This document shows positions 35,489 to 44,559 of a stretch of DNA of 64,000 nt, in pieces; positions within the stretch are counted from its first letter, which is position 1, and every line of letters starts with the position of its first letter. The position numbers and the translations under genes were made by a program. Source of the DNA: Propionivibrio sp. Lineage in GTDB: Bacteria > Pseudomonadota > Gammaproteobacteria > Burkholderiales > Rhodocyclaceae. Under the pieces are notes generated by a model. The model was not told where the DNA came from. It saw only the letters and a list, made by a program, of their open reading frames with translations, and did not search any database. Where the stretch lies: the NCBI GenBank assembly GCA_016705685.1, contig JADJLB010000002.1:496001-560000 (forward strand), written 5' to 3'.

Positions 35489-35591
35489 TGCGCAGCGCGG
35501 GAAACGCCCGTTCTGTGCACTAATTCCTTTTCGCCCGATTGCACAAGTCTTATGATGGGCGCACGAATATTGGTATCGAATGTGAATCGCC

Positions 35592-35855
35592 GTGAGCATC
35601 AGGAATCAAGCCGACTTATCAACAACGGAAGTGCGTTGCGAAAATTGCCAGCACAGTGTCTTTGTCCGAGGCATCGATCTGGTCGCCTGCCTGACCCACC
35701 TGGATATGCGCGATCCTGAAATCGGCAGGATTTGTGACGAATTTGAGCAACAGAGCAAAGGGCACGCCTCCGCAAATGACACCTCGCCCGCGCTGACAAG
35801 TCAAACGGAACAAGCCGAACAAATCGAACAAGCCGAACAAACCGAATCCGGGTAA
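35592..35855 (+). CDS. Small CxxC protein with repetitive Glu/Gln tail
   Basis: 87 residues from a GTG. A metal-binding-like N-terminal half has four cysteines (CENCQHSVF, ACLTH, RICDEF). A disordered tail ends EQAEQIEQAEQTESG, encoded by near-identical 9-15 bp repeats of caagccgaacaa/atcgaacaa. It may be a small zinc or iron-sulfur protein, but the family is not recognised. It follows nirH by 103 bp and could share the transcript. Confidence 0.6.
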   Translation: MSIRNQADLSTTEVRCENCQHSVFVRGIDLVACLTHLDMRDPEIGRICDEFEQQSKGHASANDTSPALTSQTEQAEQIEQAEQTESG

Positions 35856-35925
35856 GCATGGCCCTTGCACAGGCGATGCGCCGGGAATCCCGAACCCCTG
35901 ATCCCGGGTTGATCGGCCCACCGAA

Positions 35926-36828
35926 TTGCTACAGACTGTTGCCTCGCCACTGCAGTATTTCCTCTTCCGATCAAACCGTGAGTGCGTCTTGCTTTCCCTT
36001 TACCCGCGCTGCGCCGAACTCATAGACCACGCCGACGGGCTGTTGATCACCGCCGGCGCCGGCATGGGCGTCGATTCCGGCCTGCCGGATTTTCGCGGCC
36101 CCCAGGGGTTCTGGGGCGCCTATCCGGCGCTTGGCCGGGCGCGGATACGCTTCGAAGGCATTGCCAGCCCGGCGGCCTTCAAGACCCATCCGAGGCTGGC
36201 TTGGGGCTTTTACGGGCATCGCCTGACGCTTTACCGAACGACCGTGCCGCACGAGGGATTCTCTATTCTGCGGCGGATCGGCGAGCGCCTGACCAATGGA
36301 TATTTCGTCTTCACCAGCAATGTGGATGGCCAGTTTCAAAGAGCGGGGTTTGACGAACAACGTATCGACGAATGCCATGGCTCCATCCATCACCTGCAGT
36401 GCCTGGAAGCTTGTGCCAACGAAATCTGGCCTGCCGATGATTGGCATCCAGCGGTTGAAGAAGAACACTGTCTGCTGACTTCGGGTTTCCCCGAATGCCC
36501 GAATTGCCATGGGATAGCCAGGCCAAACATTCTGATGTTTGGCGACTGGGGCTGGGTGGACCGGCGAAATGCCATGCAAAGCCGGCGTCTGAATGCCTGG
36601 CTGAACACGGTCGAGCACTTGCTGGTCATCGAGGTGGGTGCCGGCACCCACATTCCAACCGTACGCATGATGAGCGAATCGCAGCGCGGCAGGCTGATCC
36701 GCATCAACCCGACCGAGCCAGAACTGGGTTTGGCCGAAGGCGTTTCGATTGCCGGTGGCGCGCTGGAAGCGCTGCGCGGCATTGAACAGGCGCTCGACGA
36801 CCGCCAGGCCCAGGGCGCGCAGTCTTAG
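35926..36828 (+). CDS. Sir2-family NAD-dependent protein deacylase-like
   Basis: About 300 residues, start uncertain (TTG at 35926 is the longest). Sir2 motifs are GAGMGVDSGLPDFRGPQGFW (NAD-binding; canonical GAGxSxxSGIPDFRG), FTSNVDGQFQRAGF (canonical TQNxD), catalytic-His ECHGSIHHLQC, a putative zinc site using C in HLQCLEAC and CPNC, and NILMFGDWGW. The Ser-to-Gly and TQN-to-TSN replacements are deviations from classical sirtuins but recur in a bacterial subgroup. Substrate unknown. It converges on recJ with a 30-bp gap. Confidence 0.85.
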   Translation: MLQTVASPLQYFLFRSNRECVLLSLYPRCAELIDHADGLLITAGAGMGVDSGLPDFRGPQGFWGAYPALGRARIRFEGIASPAAFKTHPRLAWGFYGHRLTLYRTTVPHEGFSILRRIGERLTNGYFVFTSNVDGQFQRAGFDEQRIDECHGSIHHLQCLEACANEIWPADDWHPAVEEEHCLLTSGFPECPNCHGIARPNILMFGDWGWVDRRNAMQSRRLNAWLNTVEHLLVIEVGAGTHIPTVRMMSESQRGRLIRINPTEPELGLAEGVSIAGGALEALRGIEQALDDRQAQGAQS

Positions 36829-36858
36829 CGGATTTGATTGACCTTCAGGGCGCGCCGC

Positions 36859-38586
36859 TTATTTGAGCAGCTCGATGTGTTCAATCATCAACTGTGGCGT
36901 CTGCACCCCCTGGTATTCGTTGATCGCCAGCCGGAAGGCGGCGCGCAGGGTGTTTCCGGGCGTTACGCTGAAATTGAACTGGATCGCCTCAAGACGCTGC
37001 TCGCCCTTGCGCAGACGCAGCTTGAGATGCTTTTCCTTGAGGATGCGCTGACTCTCGACGACGAACTCATCCTCGAACAGCGGCGCTGGAAAGCCTTGCC
37101 CCCAGACCTCATTCTCCAGCAGGCGCGCGGTGGCCAGCGAAAAATAGCTGGCTTCAAGCGGGCCATCGGTGTCCAGCGTTCGTGTGAGGTCCGCCGGCGA
37201 CAGCAGTTCACCGGCGATCTGCGCGAACAGTTCGCGAAAGCGCCGGAAGTCGGCTTCCAGGATCGTCACGCCGGCAGCCATGGCATGCCCGCCAAAACGC
37301 AGCAACAGGCCGGGAGCGCGTTTGGAAACCAGATCGAGCGCATCCCTCAAGTGCAGGCCGGGGATCGAGCGGCCGGAGCCCTTGATTACGGCTCCGTTGT
37401 CGTTCGTCTCGCCGCGGGCGAAAACAAACACCGGCCGGTGCTGCTTGTCCTTGATGCGCGAGGCGAGGATGCCGACCACGCCCTGATGCCAGAGGGGGTC
37501 GAACAGTGCTATGCCGGCGCCATGGCTGGTGTCGATCGATTCGAGGTGGCTCAGGGCCTGGTCCTGCATGCCGGATTCGATATCCTTGCGTTCGCGGTTG
37601 AGCGCGTCGAGCTGCTGCGCAATATTCAGGGCGCGTCCTTCATCGTCGCTAATCAGGCATTCGATGCCCAGCGACATGTCGGCGAGCCGGCCGGCGGCAT
37701 TCAGGCGCGGTCCGACGATGAAGCCCAGGTCGAGGCTGGTGGCTTTGGCCGGGTCACGCCCGGCGGCGCGGAAGATGGCGCGCAGACCGGGCGACAGCTT
37801 GCCTTCGCGCATGCGGCGTAGCCCCTGATCGACGAGGATACGGTTGTTACGATCGAGCTTGACGACATCGGCCACCGTGCCGAGTGCCACCAGATCGAGC
37901 AGTGCCGCGAGGTTCGGCTCACGGCGCGTGCCCCCATCGGCAAACCAGCCGCGCTCGCGGAGTTCGGCGCGTAACGCCAGCATCACATAGAACATCACGC
38001 CGACTCCGGCCATGGACTTGCTCGGAAATTCGCAGCCCGGCTGGTTGGGGTTGACGATGCAGTCCGCTGCCGGCATCTCGTCTGCCGGCAGGTGATGGTC
38101 GGTGATCAGCGTGGCGATGCCCAGTTCATTGGCCCGGGCAACGCCTTCGATGCTGGCAATGCCATTGTCAACCGTCACGATGAGGTCGGGAGTCAGCGTG
38201 GCGGCCAGATCGACGATCTCCGGCGTCAGTCCGTAACCGTAGGTAAAGCGGTTCGGCACCAGGTAGTCGACGACGGCACCCGAGTCGACGCACAGGGCGC
38301 GCAGCGCGCGGATGCCGACGGCGCAGGCGGTGGCGCCATCGCAATCGTAATCGGCGACGATCAGGATTTTGGCTGCTGCCTCGATGGCGTCGGCAAGCAG
38401 GGTCGCCGCCTGGTCGGCGTGGGTCAGCAAGGTCGGTGAGAGCAGGTGCTTCAGCGCGTAGTCAAGTTCGTTGCGCGTCTGGATGCCGCGCGCGGCGTAG
38501 ATACGGGCGAGCAAGGGGTGCAGTCCCTGCTGCTCAAGTTGCCATTGAATGCGCGGTGGGACCGTGCGGGCTTTCAAACGCGTCAT
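36859..38586 (-). CDS. recJ: Single-stranded-DNA-specific exonuclease RecJ
   Basis: 575 residues. The DHH-family catalytic motifs are ILIVADYDCDGATACAVGIR (motif I), DLIVTVDNGIAS (II), LITDHHLPADEMPAADCIVNPNQ (DHH, III, seen as two adjacent parts) and LVALGTVADVV (IV), followed by the DHHA1 region with RFGGHAMAAGVTI. It degrades single-stranded DNA 5' to 3' in recombination and mismatch repair. The ATG at 38586 overlaps the upstream rpfE-like stop (ATGA) and gives the normal RecJ N-terminus, so I prefer it to the longer frame. Confidence 0.95.
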   Translation of the reverse strand: MTRLKARTVPPRIQWQLEQQGLHPLLARIYAARGIQTRNELDYALKHLLSPTLLTHADQAATLLADAIEAAAKILIVADYDCDGATACAVGIRALRALCVDSGAVVDYLVPNRFTYGYGLTPEIVDLAATLTPDLIVTVDNGIASIEGVARANELGIATLITDHHLPADEMPAADCIVNPNQPGCEFPSKSMAGVGVMFYVMLALRAELRERGWFADGGTRREPNLAALLDLVALGTVADVVKLDRNNRILVDQGLRRMREGKLSPGLRAIFRAAGRDPAKATSLDLGFIVGPRLNAAGRLADMSLGIECLISDDEGRALNIAQQLDALNRERKDIESGMQDQALSHLESIDTSHGAGIALFDPLWHQGVVGILASRIKDKQHRPVFVFARGETNDNGAVIKGSGRSIPGLHLRDALDLVSKRAPGLLLRFGGHAMAAGVTILEADFRRFRELFAQIAGELLSPADLTRTLDTDGPLEASYFSLATARLLENEVWGQGFPAPLFEDEFVVESQRILKEKHLKLRLRKGEQRLEAIQFNFSVTPGNTLRAAFRLAINEYQGVQTPQLMIEHIELLK

Positions 38587-39668
38587 GCGGCGGCTCCCGC
38601 CAGACGTCGGGCAAGCTGGCCCAGTGGCTGGGGGCGGCGCCACAGCTTCCATTGGTCATGGCGTCGGCATTCCCATCGCAGGGCTGCGTAGGCGGTCGGT
38701 GCTTCAAGGCGCAGGCCCGTGATCTGTCCGGCCATCAGCGCCCGGCGTAGCGGCGCGAACCAGCGTGTTTCCAGGCCGTTCGGCCCGCACAGCGCGGCAC
38801 GATACGCTTCGCTGTTTTCGTACTGCACCGCGGCCAGCAGGTCTTCGAGGACAACGAGATGTCGCGTATCGGGCGCGGCATGGCCGATCAGCGTTGCCGC
38901 CTCGGTTGGCAGCGGATGTGCCGGCACACCGGCGGCGCGGGCCAGCCCCAACGCCAGCGGGTTCGTGCTCCACACCCCGTCATAGTCCGATTCAATACGT
39001 GCGGGTATCGATCCGGCGCCCCACAGCCACAGGCTGTTGATCGGCAACTTTCCCTGCCCTTCGCGTTGCTGGTTGACCGCATGCGCATGCAGCAGCATTT
39101 GCGCTTCGGTCAACAACTGGCGCAGGCCATTGCTTTGCGCCGACGCCAGCAGCAAGCGTTCAATGCTTCGACCGGCGACGGCGGAGAGCGGCGGCGTTTC
39201 AATCTGCCCCACCATGGCTGGGTCGGCAAGTCGCAGATACCAGCGGTCGGCGCTGGCTGCATGGAAACGCCCGATAGCGGAAAAATGGCGATTCAATTCG
39301 TGGATAAGGGTTTGTGCTTCGCCCGCAGCGATGTCGAAACCGCCGCTGTCGGCGAGAATCAGGCTCTCCTGATGAAAACGCAGATGCACCGGATCGCTGC
39401 AAAGCCAGCAGGTCTCGGCCGAAATGGCGGGTGCGTCGGTGGCGTCCGGTGCGCGAGTTTCGCCGAGCAGTCGAAAGGCGGCATAAGGAGCGCCCGCGGG
39501 CTGTCCGAAGAGGTCGGTCAGCGCGGCTTCAAGCGACTTCGGCGGATCCATCGTGCAAGCGCCACGAGCGAGCAACACATCGAGCGACGGGCAGGTCAGA
39601 TCATCGAAGGTGTTGCGGTCGTTGGGTTCCGGCCAGACGAGTTCGGGGGCAAGTAGGGTGAGCTGCAT
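38583..39668 (-). CDS. RpfE-type protein (phosphoglycerate mutase-like annotation)
   Basis: 361 residues starting MQLTLLAPELVWPEPNDRNT, the characteristic N-terminus of the RpfE-like proteins that sit beside recJ in beta- and gammaproteobacteria. Features include the Cys-containing ARGACTMDPPKSLEAAL, an Arg/Asp-rich RWYLRLADPAM and SLWLWGAGSIPARIESDYDG. Some databases call this a 2,3-bisphosphoglycerate-independent phosphoglycerate mutase, but I see no metal-binding catalytic set, so enzymatic function is doubtful. It is translationally coupled to recJ. Confidence 0.8.
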   Translation of the reverse strand: MQLTLLAPELVWPEPNDRNTFDDLTCPSLDVLLARGACTMDPPKSLEAALTDLFGQPAGAPYAAFRLLGETRAPDATDAPAISAETCWLCSDPVHLRFHQESLILADSGGFDIAAGEAQTLIHELNRHFSAIGRFHAASADRWYLRLADPAMVGQIETPPLSAVAGRSIERLLLASAQSNGLRQLLTEAQMLLHAHAVNQQREGQGKLPINSLWLWGAGSIPARIESDYDGVWSTNPLALGLARAAGVPAHPLPTEAATLIGHAAPDTRHLVVLEDLLAAVQYENSEAYRAALCGPNGLETRWFAPLRRALMAGQITGLRLEAPTAYAALRWECRRHDQWKLWRRPQPLGQLARRLAGAAA

Positions 39669-39750
39669 GCGGCCTTGATTTGGGGTTGAGCGGTGGTGAG
39701 GTAATGCGGGCAGGCAAGTCAAGCAACAGGCCCGGCAAAAGTGTAGCACG

Positions 39751-40674
39751 TCATTTCAACGGGCCGTCTTCCCCGAAGTGTGCCCAGTAGCTGGCATCGC
39801 CAAAGGCGTTTTTCAGTTGATCGAGAAACAGTCGGACGCGCAAGGGCAAATGCCGGCGCTGCGGGAAAACGGCATAGATGCCCACCGGCGGCGCCGCGTA
39901 TTCGTCGAGCAGGGATAGCAGACGACCGTTACGCAGGTCGCCACCGACCTCCCACATCGAACGCCAGGCCAGCCCTTTGCCGGCGAGCGCCCATTCGTGC
40001 AGCACGGCGCCGTCGTTGCACTCGAAGTTGCCGGATACCTTCATCAGGGCCGGTTCGCCGCCCGGCGAGGCGCGCAGCGTCCAGCCGCGCTGCTGGCCGA
40101 GCGACAGGCAGTTGTGCGCGGCGAGGTCGGCGGGCAGCCGCGGTGTGCCGTGCCGATCAAGATACAGCGGGCTCGCCACGACTACCCGGCGCATTTCGCC
40201 CAACTTGCTGCTGACCAGGCTGGAGTCGGCCATTTCGCCGATGCGCACCGCGCAATCGATGCCTTCGTTCAACAGATCGACCAGACGATCCGTCAAATCG
40301 AGCGTGACCGTGACGCCGGGGTTGTCCTGCATGAATGCAGCCACTTGCGGCGCCACATGACGCCGACCGAAACCGGCCGGCGCAGAGACCTTGAGGTGTC
40401 CGCTGGCGCGAACACCGCCCAGCGATACCGCCGTTTCCGCGTTGGCCAGCTCGTTCAGGATACGCTGGCAATCCTCCAGAAAACCCTGTCCCTCAAAGGT
40501 CAGCGTCAGCTTGCGTGTCGTGCGCACCAACAGTTTTACGCCCAGACGCGACTCTAGGGCATCCAGCCGGCGGCCAATCACCGCGGGCGTAATTCCCTCG
40601 ATCAGCGCGGCGGCGGAGAGGCTGCCCCGCGTTGCCGAATTGACAAACGCTTCGATTTGCTTGATCTGATCCAT
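39751..40674 (-). CDS. LysR-family transcriptional regulator
   Basis: 307 residues. The N-terminal winged helix-turn-helix (FVNSATRGSLSAAALIEGIT, ALESRLGVKLLVRTTRKLTL) is followed by a substrate-binding domain from about residue 90 (SGHLKVSAPAGFGRRHVAP). The overall form is that of the CrgA/DsdC-like LysR proteins common in betaproteobacteria. It is divergent from malate synthase with a 119-bp shared promoter region, the classic LysR arrangement, so aceB is a likely target. Confidence 0.9.
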   Translation of the reverse strand: MDQIKQIEAFVNSATRGSLSAAALIEGITPAVIGRRLDALESRLGVKLLVRTTRKLTLTFEGQGFLEDCQRILNELANAETAVSLGGVRASGHLKVSAPAGFGRRHVAPQVAAFMQDNPGVTVTLDLTDRLVDLLNEGIDCAVRIGEMADSSLVSSKLGEMRRVVVASPLYLDRHGTPRLPADLAAHNCLSLGQQRGWTLRASPGGEPALMKVSGNFECNDGAVLHEWALAGKGLAWRSMWEVGGDLRNGRLLSLLDEYAAPPVGIYAVFPQRRHLPLRVRLFLDQLKNAFGDASYWAHFGEDGPLK

Positions 40675-40793
40675 GGTGGCGATTGCATACTTGCAGTAAA
40701 AGATAATTTGATTCTAATCGCTCTTATAATTCACTGTGGCATCAAATACAATCAGACCGTACCTTTATAACTCTTCAACACAGGAGCACTCGC
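40675..40793. promoter_or_regulatory. Divergent promoter region LysR / malate synthase
   Basis: 119 AT-rich bases. A perfect TATAAT (40725-40730, plus strand) lies 64 bp before the malate synthase ATG. The nearest -35-like TTGATT (40708-40713) is only 11 bp upstream, too close for unaided sigma-70, which hints at activator dependence. The flanking ATAA/TTAT symmetry could mark a LysR site. The malate synthase ATG follows a GGAG ribosome-binding site. Confidence 0.45.
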
Positions 40794-42392
40794 ATGGGCC
40801 TCAACTTGCCAGCCGGAATACAAATCACCGGGCCGATCAACCCCGGTTACGAAAGCATCCTCACTCCCGACGCCATGGCGCTGGTGGCCAAGCTGCACCG
40901 CGCCTTCAATGGCCGCCGACTGGAACTGCTCCAGGCGCGTGTCGTTCGCCAGGCGCGTATCGATGCCGGTGAAATGCCCGACTTCCTGCCGGAAACGAAG
41001 TCCATCCGCGAGGGCGAGTGGAAGATCGCTCCCTTGCCCAAAGCGCTTGAGCGCCGCCGTACGGAGATCACCGGCCCGGTCGAGGCCAAGATGATCATCA
41101 ATGCCTACAACTCCGGTGCCGATTCGTACATGACCGACTTCGAGGATTCGAACAGCCCGAAGTGGGAGAACCAGATACAAGGCCAGGTCAATATCTATAA
41201 AGCCATCCGCCGCGCGCTATCGTTCAAGAACGAGGCGGGCAAGGAATACGCGCTCGACGACAAGATCGCCACGCTGCAGATTCGTCCGCGCGGTTGGCAC
41301 CTTGATGAAAAGCACGTGACAGTCGATGGTCAACGCGTTTCCGGCGGCATCTTCGACTTTGCCCTGGTGCTCTTCCATAACGCCAAGGAGCAGATCGCCC
41401 GTGGCGCTGGCCCGTTCTTCTATCTGCCGAAGATGGAATCGCACCTCGAAGCGCGCCTGTGGAACGACATCTTTGTCATGGCGCAGGATCACATCGGCCT
41501 GCCGCAGGGCACCATCAAAGCCACCGTGCTGGTTGAAACCGTGCTCGCCACTTTCGAGATGGAAGAAATCCTGTATGAACTGCGCAACCACTCCGCTGGC
41601 CTCAACGCGGGTCGCTGGGACTACATTTTCAGTTGCATCAAGAAATTCAAGAAGAACAAGGACTTCTGCCTGGCCAATCGCGGCGCGATCACCATGGAAG
41701 TGCCGTTCATGCGTTCCTACGCGCTGCAGCTCGTCAAGATTTGCCACAAGCGCGGCGCGCCGGCGATGGGCGGGATGAGTGCGCTGATCCCGATCAAGAA
41801 CGACCCGGAGGCCAATGAGAAAGCGCTGGCCGGCATCCGTCATGACAAGACGCGCGACGCCAACGATGGTTTCGACGGCGGCTGGGTGGCGCATCCGGGT
41901 CTGGTGTCGATCGCTGCCGAGGAGTTCCAGAAGGTGCTCGGTGATCGTCCAAACCAGTGGGAAAAACAGCGCACGGAAAACTTCACGGCCAAGGATTTTC
42001 TCAACTTCCAGCCCGAGCAGCCGATTACCGAGGCCGGTGTGCGCAACAACATCAACGTCGGCATCCACTATCTCGGCAGTTGGCTTGCCGGCAACGGTTG
42101 TGTGCCGATCCACAACCTCATGGAAGACGCGGCGACGGCCGAAATTGCCCGCTCGCAGGTCTGGCAATGGGTGGTTTCGCCCAAGGGAGTACTCGATGAC
42201 GGCCGCAAGGTCACCGTCGACATGGTGCGCCAAATGATCGGCGAAGAGCTGCCCAAGGTCAAAGCCACGGTCGTCGCCCAGGGTGAGGACACGGCCACCT
42301 ACGATCAGGCCGCTGTCATTTTCGACAAAATGAGCCTGACGCCGGAATATCCGGAGTTTCTGACGCTGCCGCTGTACGAGGCGATGGACTAA
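40794..42392 (+). CDS. aceB: Malate synthase A
   Basis: 532 residues, matching isoform A rather than the 720-residue G form. Signatures are YMTDFEDSNSPKWENQIQGQ (Asp/Glu Mg ligand region), RPRGWHLDEKHVTVDG, PFFYLPKMESHLEARLWND, GTIKATVLVETVLATFEMEE and the C-terminal RSQVWQWV. It condenses glyoxylate with acetyl-CoA to malate in the glyoxylate bypass, enabling growth on acetate. No isocitrate lyase is adjacent. It is probably controlled by the divergent LysR protein. Confidence 0.97.
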   Translation: MGLNLPAGIQITGPINPGYESILTPDAMALVAKLHRAFNGRRLELLQARVVRQARIDAGEMPDFLPETKSIREGEWKIAPLPKALERRRTEITGPVEAKMIINAYNSGADSYMTDFEDSNSPKWENQIQGQVNIYKAIRRALSFKNEAGKEYALDDKIATLQIRPRGWHLDEKHVTVDGQRVSGGIFDFALVLFHNAKEQIARGAGPFFYLPKMESHLEARLWNDIFVMAQDHIGLPQGTIKATVLVETVLATFEMEEILYELRNHSAGLNAGRWDYIFSCIKKFKKNKDFCLANRGAITMEVPFMRSYALQLVKICHKRGAPAMGGMSALIPIKNDPEANEKALAGIRHDKTRDANDGFDGGWVAHPGLVSIAAEEFQKVLGDRPNQWEKQRTENFTAKDFLNFQPEQPITEAGVRNNINVGIHYLGSWLAGNGCVPIHNLMEDAATAEIARSQVWQWVVSPKGVLDDGRKVTVDMVRQMIGEELPKVKATVVAQGEDTATYDQAAVIFDKMSLTPEYPEFLTLPLYEAMD

Positions 42393-42447
42393 CCAAAGGC
42401 ACGGGTGGGGTGGTGATCGGGATATTGAACCCGCGTCGCCACTCCCC

Positions 42448-44331
42448 TTACAGCACCACTTGCGTTCCCAGTTCGACCACGCGATTGCTGGGGATTTTGT
42501 AGAAGCTCGTCGCACTGCCAGCATTGCGGAAAAGGTAGATAAAGAGCTTTTCGCGCCATAAGGCCATTCCCGACCCCACCTGGGGAATCAACGTCGCCCG
42601 ACCAAGAAAAAAGGACGTCTCCATCATATCGATGTCCAGCCCCTGGGTTGCGCAAAATGACAAGGCCAGCGGAATATCGGGCTCGTCCTTGAAACCGTAT
42701 TGCACGGTCACCCGGTAAAAATCGCCCTTCAGCCGGGTGATTTCGACGCGGTCAATCTCCGGAACGTAGGGCTCGTCGAACACCTTCACCGAAACGATCA
42801 ACACCCGTTCGTGCAACACCTTGTTGTGCATCAGATTGTGCAGCATGGCGTTCGGCACGCGCTCGTTGTTCGAGGTCATGAAGACCGAGGTGCCCCGCAC
42901 GCGCGCAGGCATCGAAACCAGCAGGGCATCGATAAAGCTTTCCAGTTCGATGGCTTCGCCGCTGGTGCGCTCGGTCAACAACTCGCCGCCACGTTTCCAG
43001 CTCGACATCACCAGAAAGATCACGGCGCCGGCCGCCAGTGGAAACCAGCCGCCGTGAGGTATCTTCAGGACATTGGCAAACAGGAAGGTGAGTTCGACGC
43101 AGAGGAAGACTGAAAATAGTGCGACCGCTTTCCCCCATCCCCAGCCCCAGTTCTTGGCGGCGATGAAGGTAGCCAGAACCGAAGTGATGACCATGTCGCC
43201 GGTTACCGCAATGCCATAAGCCGCAGCAAGATTGTTGGTCGATTGGAAGCCAAGCACCAGGACGACCACGGCCAAAAACAGGCCCCAGTTGACGCCCGGC
43301 AAATAAACCTGCCCCTGCGCCTTGTCGGAAGTGAATTGCACTTCCATGCGTGGCAGAAAGCCAAGTTGCATGGCTTGTCGAGAAACCGAAAATGCCCCCG
43401 AGATTACCGCTTGCGATGCGATCACCGTTGCCAGCGTCGCCAAGCCCACCAGTGGGTACAACATCCATTGCGGCGCGAGTCGATAAAACGGGTTGTCCAA
43501 TGCCGCCGGATTGACGAGCAGCAATGCGCCCTGCCCAAAATAGTTGAGGACCAGCGACGGCAGCACAAACCCGAACCAGGCCTGGCGAATCGGTTTGCTC
43601 CCGAAGTGCCCCATGTCGGCGTAAAGTGCTTCGGCTCCGGTGACCGACAGCACGACGGCGCCCATCGCGACGATGGCAATGCCGCTGTTCTCAATCAGGA
43701 AATCCAGGCCATACACCGGGTTGAACGCCTTGAACACCATCGGATTCGCCGCGATATTGGACAGACCGAGCACGCCCAGGGTGGCAAACCAGATCAGCAT
43801 GACCGGGCCGAAGAGGATGCCGACCGACGCCGTTCCCCAGCGCTGGAAGTAGAACAGGCCAAAGAGGACCAGCAATGTTGCCGGAATGACGAAGTGGCTG
43901 AAGGCCGGGGCTGCCACTTCCAGCCCCTCCAGCGCCGAGAGTACGGAAATGGCCGGGGTGACCATGCCGTCACCATAGAACATGCCGGCGCCGAGCAGTC
44001 CGACCATCGTGATGGCCTTCAGGCGCCGCGGGTTGCCTCTGGCGTTGTGCAGGGCCAGCGCGGTGAGCGCCATGATGCCGCCTTCGCCCCGGTTGTCGGC
44101 GCGCATGATGAACACCACGTACTTGATCGAAACGATGAGTATCAGGGACCAGAGAATGAGCGAGAGGATACCGAGAATGTTCTCCGGCAACAGTGGAATC
44201 GGGTGATTGCCGGCAAACACCTCTCTCATGGTGTATAGCGGGCTGGTGCCGATGTCGCCATAAACGACACCCAGCGCCGCCAGCGCAAGCGCGGCCTGTT
44301 GCGACTTGCTCAGGTTACTGGCCTGATGCAT
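42448..44331 (-). CDS. kup: Kup potassium uptake transporter
   Basis: A 627-residue KUP/HAK/KT protein. The N-terminus has ALGVVYGDIGTSPLYTMREV (the family hallmark) and ADNRGEGGIMALTALAL, with about twelve transmembrane helices through residue 450 and GVVLSVTGAEALYADMGHFG in the middle (visible as VVLSVTGAEALYADMGHFG). A cytoplasmic C-terminal domain ends FYKIPSNRVVELGTQVVL. It is a proton-coupled K+ uptake system, generally for low pH or low turgor. Transcribed alone. Confidence 0.97.
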   Translation of the reverse strand: MHQASNLSKSQQAALALAALGVVYGDIGTSPLYTMREVFAGNHPIPLLPENILGILSLILWSLILIVSIKYVVFIMRADNRGEGGIMALTALALHNARGNPRRLKAITMVGLLGAGMFYGDGMVTPAISVLSALEGLEVAAPAFSHFVIPATLLVLFGLFYFQRWGTASVGILFGPVMLIWFATLGVLGLSNIAANPMVFKAFNPVYGLDFLIENSGIAIVAMGAVVLSVTGAEALYADMGHFGSKPIRQAWFGFVLPSLVLNYFGQGALLLVNPAALDNPFYRLAPQWMLYPLVGLATLATVIASQAVISGAFSVSRQAMQLGFLPRMEVQFTSDKAQGQVYLPGVNWGLFLAVVVLVLGFQSTNNLAAAYGIAVTGDMVITSVLATFIAAKNWGWGWGKAVALFSVFLCVELTFLFANVLKIPHGGWFPLAAGAVIFLVMSSWKRGGELLTERTSGEAIELESFIDALLVSMPARVRGTSVFMTSNNERVPNAMLHNLMHNKVLHERVLIVSVKVFDEPYVPEIDRVEITRLKGDFYRVTVQYGFKDEPDIPLALSFCATQGLDIDMMETSFFLGRATLIPQVGSGMALWREKLFIYLFRNAGSATSFYKIPSNRVVELGTQVVL

Positions 44332-44500
44332 CCGAGGCTCACCATTCCAATTTCCCCTTCGCCATCCGTCAGTCCGACAGGTGGCTTTTGTCGGTCAGGA
44401 ACGCTTTCCTGTCAAGGGTTGAATGTCTGTGAAGGCGCGAAGTCCGATCCGTTCCTGAGAGCGCAGGGAGCTGGAAAATGAGCGCTCGGTGGCGGAAGCA

Positions 44501-44544
44501 GGAACCGGGTGCGGAACATGTCAATGTTTCCTGCACCCGGTTCC
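44501..44544. terminator. Long perfect inverted repeat after the biotin-carboxyltransferase operon
   Basis: GGAACCGGGTGC (44501-44512) pairs perfectly with GCACCCGGTTCC (44533-44544). The stem continues inward as GGAACAT / ATGTTTCC with one bulged base, about 19 bp in all, around a 4-base loop. It sits 16 bp beyond the stop of the 44560-46518 gene. No U-tract follows on either strand, so it may stabilise the mRNA 3' end or be a non-canonical terminator. Confidence 0.6.
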
Positions 44545-44559
44545 ATTATCGCCAGGCGA

